A stretch of DNA of 64,000 nt from Thermoanaerobacterium thermosaccharolyticum DSM 571 (GTDB taxonomy: Bacteria; Bacillota; Thermoanaerobacteria; Thermoanaerobacterales; Thermoanaerobacteraceae), in NCBI RefSeq assembly GCF_000145615.1, contig NC_014410.1, forward strand, positions 1,847,501 to 1,911,500. The letters are read 5' to 3'. Positions 62,099-64,000 of this stretch are shown piece by piece; position 1 is the stretch's first letter; each line of letters opens with the position of its first letter. The notes under the pieces were generated by a model that saw nothing but the letters and a program-made list of their open reading frames with translations, searched no databases and was not told the origin of the DNA. Both the position numbers and the translations under genes were made by a program.

Positions 62099-63562
62099 TT
62101 AATCTACGTCGATATCCCATTTCTTTAGATATAAGACTCTGCATTCGCCCACAGAAAATATTGAAATATTAATCGATTCACTGTCTGGATATATCCTTCC
62201 AGTCATTACCTCTTCACCTTCATTTATAAAAACCTCCACGGATGACACATCCACAAAGACCCTAAGCCTCAATCTTCCTTCATTTAAGTTAACCAGTGTC
62301 TTCCTTTCTCCTTTTGGCCCAACGCCCGATCTGTCGCGATTAAATATGAATAAACTCTCTTGACAGTTATATGACAAAACAGTCTCTTCCTTCTTACCTT
62401 TTCTCACTTTTAATCCAAATTCTTTTGCATCTAGCGATTCAAATTCAACATCAATCTCATAGCTTGTTCCAATTGTTTCAAGACACATTTCACCATCTAA
62501 TTTTAAATCTTGTAGACTGTATTCTTTTTTTCTGTATTTAGTTATCTCAGATATTGGCCTAAAATGTATCTTTTCATCAACTGCTAAGACTTCTCTAGGA
62601 AGCGTCATAGCACCAGCCCAATTATGACCAAGACGATTTGTAACCAAATCTGTCTCCCACATGTTCATCCATGCTATCATTATGATTCTACCATTTTTAT
62701 CCACGGAAATCTGTGGTGCATAAAAGTCGAATCCGTAATCTACCAACCAATAATCCTCATATGTGAATTTTCCTTCCTCTGAATTTAGTTCTCCCATAAA
62801 ATAGATAGAAGAATGGGTATTTTTAAAATAAATACCATTAGGTCTCATGTACTGTGCTGATACAAACAAAATATCTCTGTCATCAAATCTGACTATATCA
62901 GGACATTCCCAGTTAATGCCTGTATCTTCATTACCCTTTAAAAGAATATTTACAAATTCCCATTTTATTAAATCGATTGACTTATACATGAGAATCTGTC
63001 CAATTCCGTGTTCATCATTAGAGCCAATTAAAAGATAATAGGTATCACCTATTTTAAAAATTCTTGGATCTCTAAAATCTTTCTTGCTAGCTTTATCTGG
63101 AATCTGTGTTACATCTATTATCGGATTTTTTTCATACTTTTCAAATGCAATTCCATCTGCTGATATGGCCATATTCTGAACCTGTTTGTAATCATCGTTT
63201 TTTTCTTTTTTAGTGTATATATGTCCTGTGTAAAAAAGGTATAATTTCCCGTTTTTTTCGATAGCACTTCCAGAAAAGCACCCATCTCTATCATAATCTT
63301 CTTCAGGTGCTAAAGCCAAAGGCAAGTAAAACCACTTAACCAAGTCTTTGCTTATGGCATGCCCCCAATGCATTGGTCCCCATACAGCATCATATGGATA
63401 ATGTTGATAGAATAAATGGTAATTTCCTTTATACTGTATGAACCCATTTGGGTCGTTTATCCACCCATATTCTCCCATCAAATGATACTTTAGCCTGTAC
63501 TTAGGATTTACCTTTGCTTTATTTTGTTTTATAAATTCATTTGCTTCATCAATTTTGTTCAT
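62099..63562 (-). CDS. GH32 beta-fructofuranosidase / sucrose-6-phosphate hydrolase
   Basis: A 487-residue GH32 invertase: GWINDPNGFIQYKGNYHLFYQ contains the nucleophile Asp, KDFRDPRIFK the stabilising RDP, and GINWECPDIV the acid/base Glu in EC. A C-terminal beta-sandwich follows (VEVFINEGEEVMTGRIYP). No signal peptide, so it acts in the cytoplasm. The ATG at 63562 is preferred over 63571 because AAGGA is 9 bases upstream. Confidence 0.92.
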   Translation of the reverse strand: MNKIDEANEFIKQNKAKVNPKYRLKYHLMGEYGWINDPNGFIQYKGNYHLFYQHYPYDAVWGPMHWGHAISKDLVKWFYLPLALAPEEDYDRDGCFSGSAIEKNGKLYLFYTGHIYTKKEKNDDYKQVQNMAISADGIAFEKYEKNPIIDVTQIPDKASKKDFRDPRIFKIGDTYYLLIGSNDEHGIGQILMYKSIDLIKWEFVNILLKGNEDTGINWECPDIVRFDDRDILFVSAQYMRPNGIYFKNTHSSIYFMGELNSEEGKFTYEDYWLVDYGFDFYAPQISVDKNGRIIMIAWMNMWETDLVTNRLGHNWAGAMTLPREVLAVDEKIHFRPISEITKYRKKEYSLQDLKLDGEMCLETIGTSYEIDVEFESLDAKEFGLKVRKGKKEETVLSYNCQESLFIFNRDRSGVGPKGERKTLVNLNEGRLRLRVFVDVSSVEVFINEGEEVMTGRIYPDSESINISIFSVGECRVLYLKKWDIDVD

Positions 63563-63577
63563 GCAATTCATTCCTTA

Positions 63578-64000
63578 TTATTTAATCGAGCCTTGCAAAA
63601 CACCATTTATTATTTGCTTTTGCATTGCCAAATAGATAATTATGACCGGAATCGTAGCAATCATGAGTGCTGCCATAGCCGGACCAAATTCTATTGTATA
63701 AGTGCCGTAAAAATAAAAGACCGATAGCGGCAATGTCCTCTGCTCAGGCGTCATTAGAACTAGATAAGGCAACAAGAAATCATTCCATATCCATAAAATA
63801 TCTAATATTGCAATAGTTATTGTTGTAGGTTTTAAAAGAGGAAAAACGATCTTAAAAAATGTCTGCAATTGACTGCATCCATCAATCGTCGCTGCTTCTT
63901 CAAGTTCTACTGGTATACTCTTGATAAACCCATGGTACATAAACACAGCTAATGAAGCACCAAAACCTAAATACATATATATAAGAGCCCATTTATTGTT
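63578..64000 (-). CDS. ABC sugar transporter permease (MalG-like), C-terminal part
   Basis: The frame is open to the window edge; 140 codons are visible. EEAATIDGCSQLQTFFKIVFP is the EAA---G coupling loop, followed by two or three transmembrane segments and a NGVLQGSIK tail typical of the second permease of carbohydrate ABC importers (COG0395). It lies 15 bp upstream of the GH32 gene, so the operon imports an unmodified oligosaccharide, probably sucrose. Confidence 0.9.
   Translation of the reverse strand, partial: NNKWALIYMYLGFGASLAVFMYHGFIKSIPVELEEAATIDGCSQLQTFFKIVFPLLKPTTITIAILDILWIWNDFLLPYLVLMTPEQRTLPLSVFYFYGTYTIEFGPAMAALMIATIPVIIIYLAMQKQIINGVLQGSIK

Overview
The window looks like chromosome of a low-GC, spore-forming, saccharolytic Firmicute, most likely a Thermoanaerobacterium (T. 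thermosaccharolyticum-like). This assignment is an inference. It rests on a clostridial-type nitrogenase with a NifD insertion, a sucrose (6'-)phosphate phosphorylase, a GerAB spore-germination gene, ThiM/CytX thiamine salvage, and AT-rich intergenic DNA with textbook sigma-A promoters and AGGAGG ribosome sites. No rRNA, tRNA or CRISPR array was seen.

Layout. Positions 1-3500 hold two insertion sequences: the end of a frameshifted DDE transposase with its ATPase partner, and a complete IS1634-type element. Positions 3500-14780 are the nitrogen-fixation island. A leftward operon nifH-nifD-nifK-(HesB-like)-nifI1-nifI2-nifE-nifN diverges from a rightward operon nifB-nifX-like-modA-modB, and both leaders carry terminator-like hairpins ahead of the first gene. 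Positions 14800-19800 hold a RelE-type toxin/antitoxin pair, a TPP-riboswitch-controlled thiamine salvage operon (thiD-cytX-thiM-thiE) and a HicAB pair. Positions 19850-33250 hold an ABC exporter with a leader hairpin, an amidase, an EamA permease, a lantibiotic-immunity-like ABC transporter with its own two-component system, a ferritin-like protein, and a LytS/LytT two-component system next to a CstA transporter.

Positions 33240-38040 hold a DpnII-like restriction-modification locus (Dam-like methylase, endonuclease, second methylase) whose endonuclease gene is split by a 260-bp element, then a winged-helix protein. Positions 38100-41650 are gene debris (frameshifted gerAB, truncated aldo/keto reductase), a HEPN/MNT pair and a zinc-ribbon protein. 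Positions 41630-54070 are a sugar-alcohol PTS regulon: GatA-GatB-GatC PTS, two alcohol dehydrogenases, a split transketolase, two transaldolases, two ribulose-phosphate epimerases and RpiB. It is headed by a perfect sigma-54 promoter and a LevR-type activator, and the activator gene is split by a second copy of the same 260-bp element. Positions 54250-64000 hold a Uma2 protein, a mannitol-phosphate dehydrogenase remnant, a half-size EamA permease, a LacI regulator, an MNT/HEPN pair and a sucrose operon (ABC permease, GH32, GH13, PfkB kinase, sucrose phosphorylase).

The most notable observation is the pair of 260-bp elements (34953-35212 and 53424-53683), which I read as identical. Each has subterminal hairpins, sits behind a TTTTAA target motif and ends in GGTTCAC. 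Each contains a TTGTTT-17-TATAAT promoter that would make a roughly 170-nt RNA running into the flanking gene. Removing exactly 260 bp restores both reading frames. They resemble IS200/IS605 elements reduced to their ends plus an omega-RNA-like right end, with no tnpA or tnpB. They are therefore candidates for stand-alone guide-RNA elements that switch off a restriction enzyme and a PTS activator.
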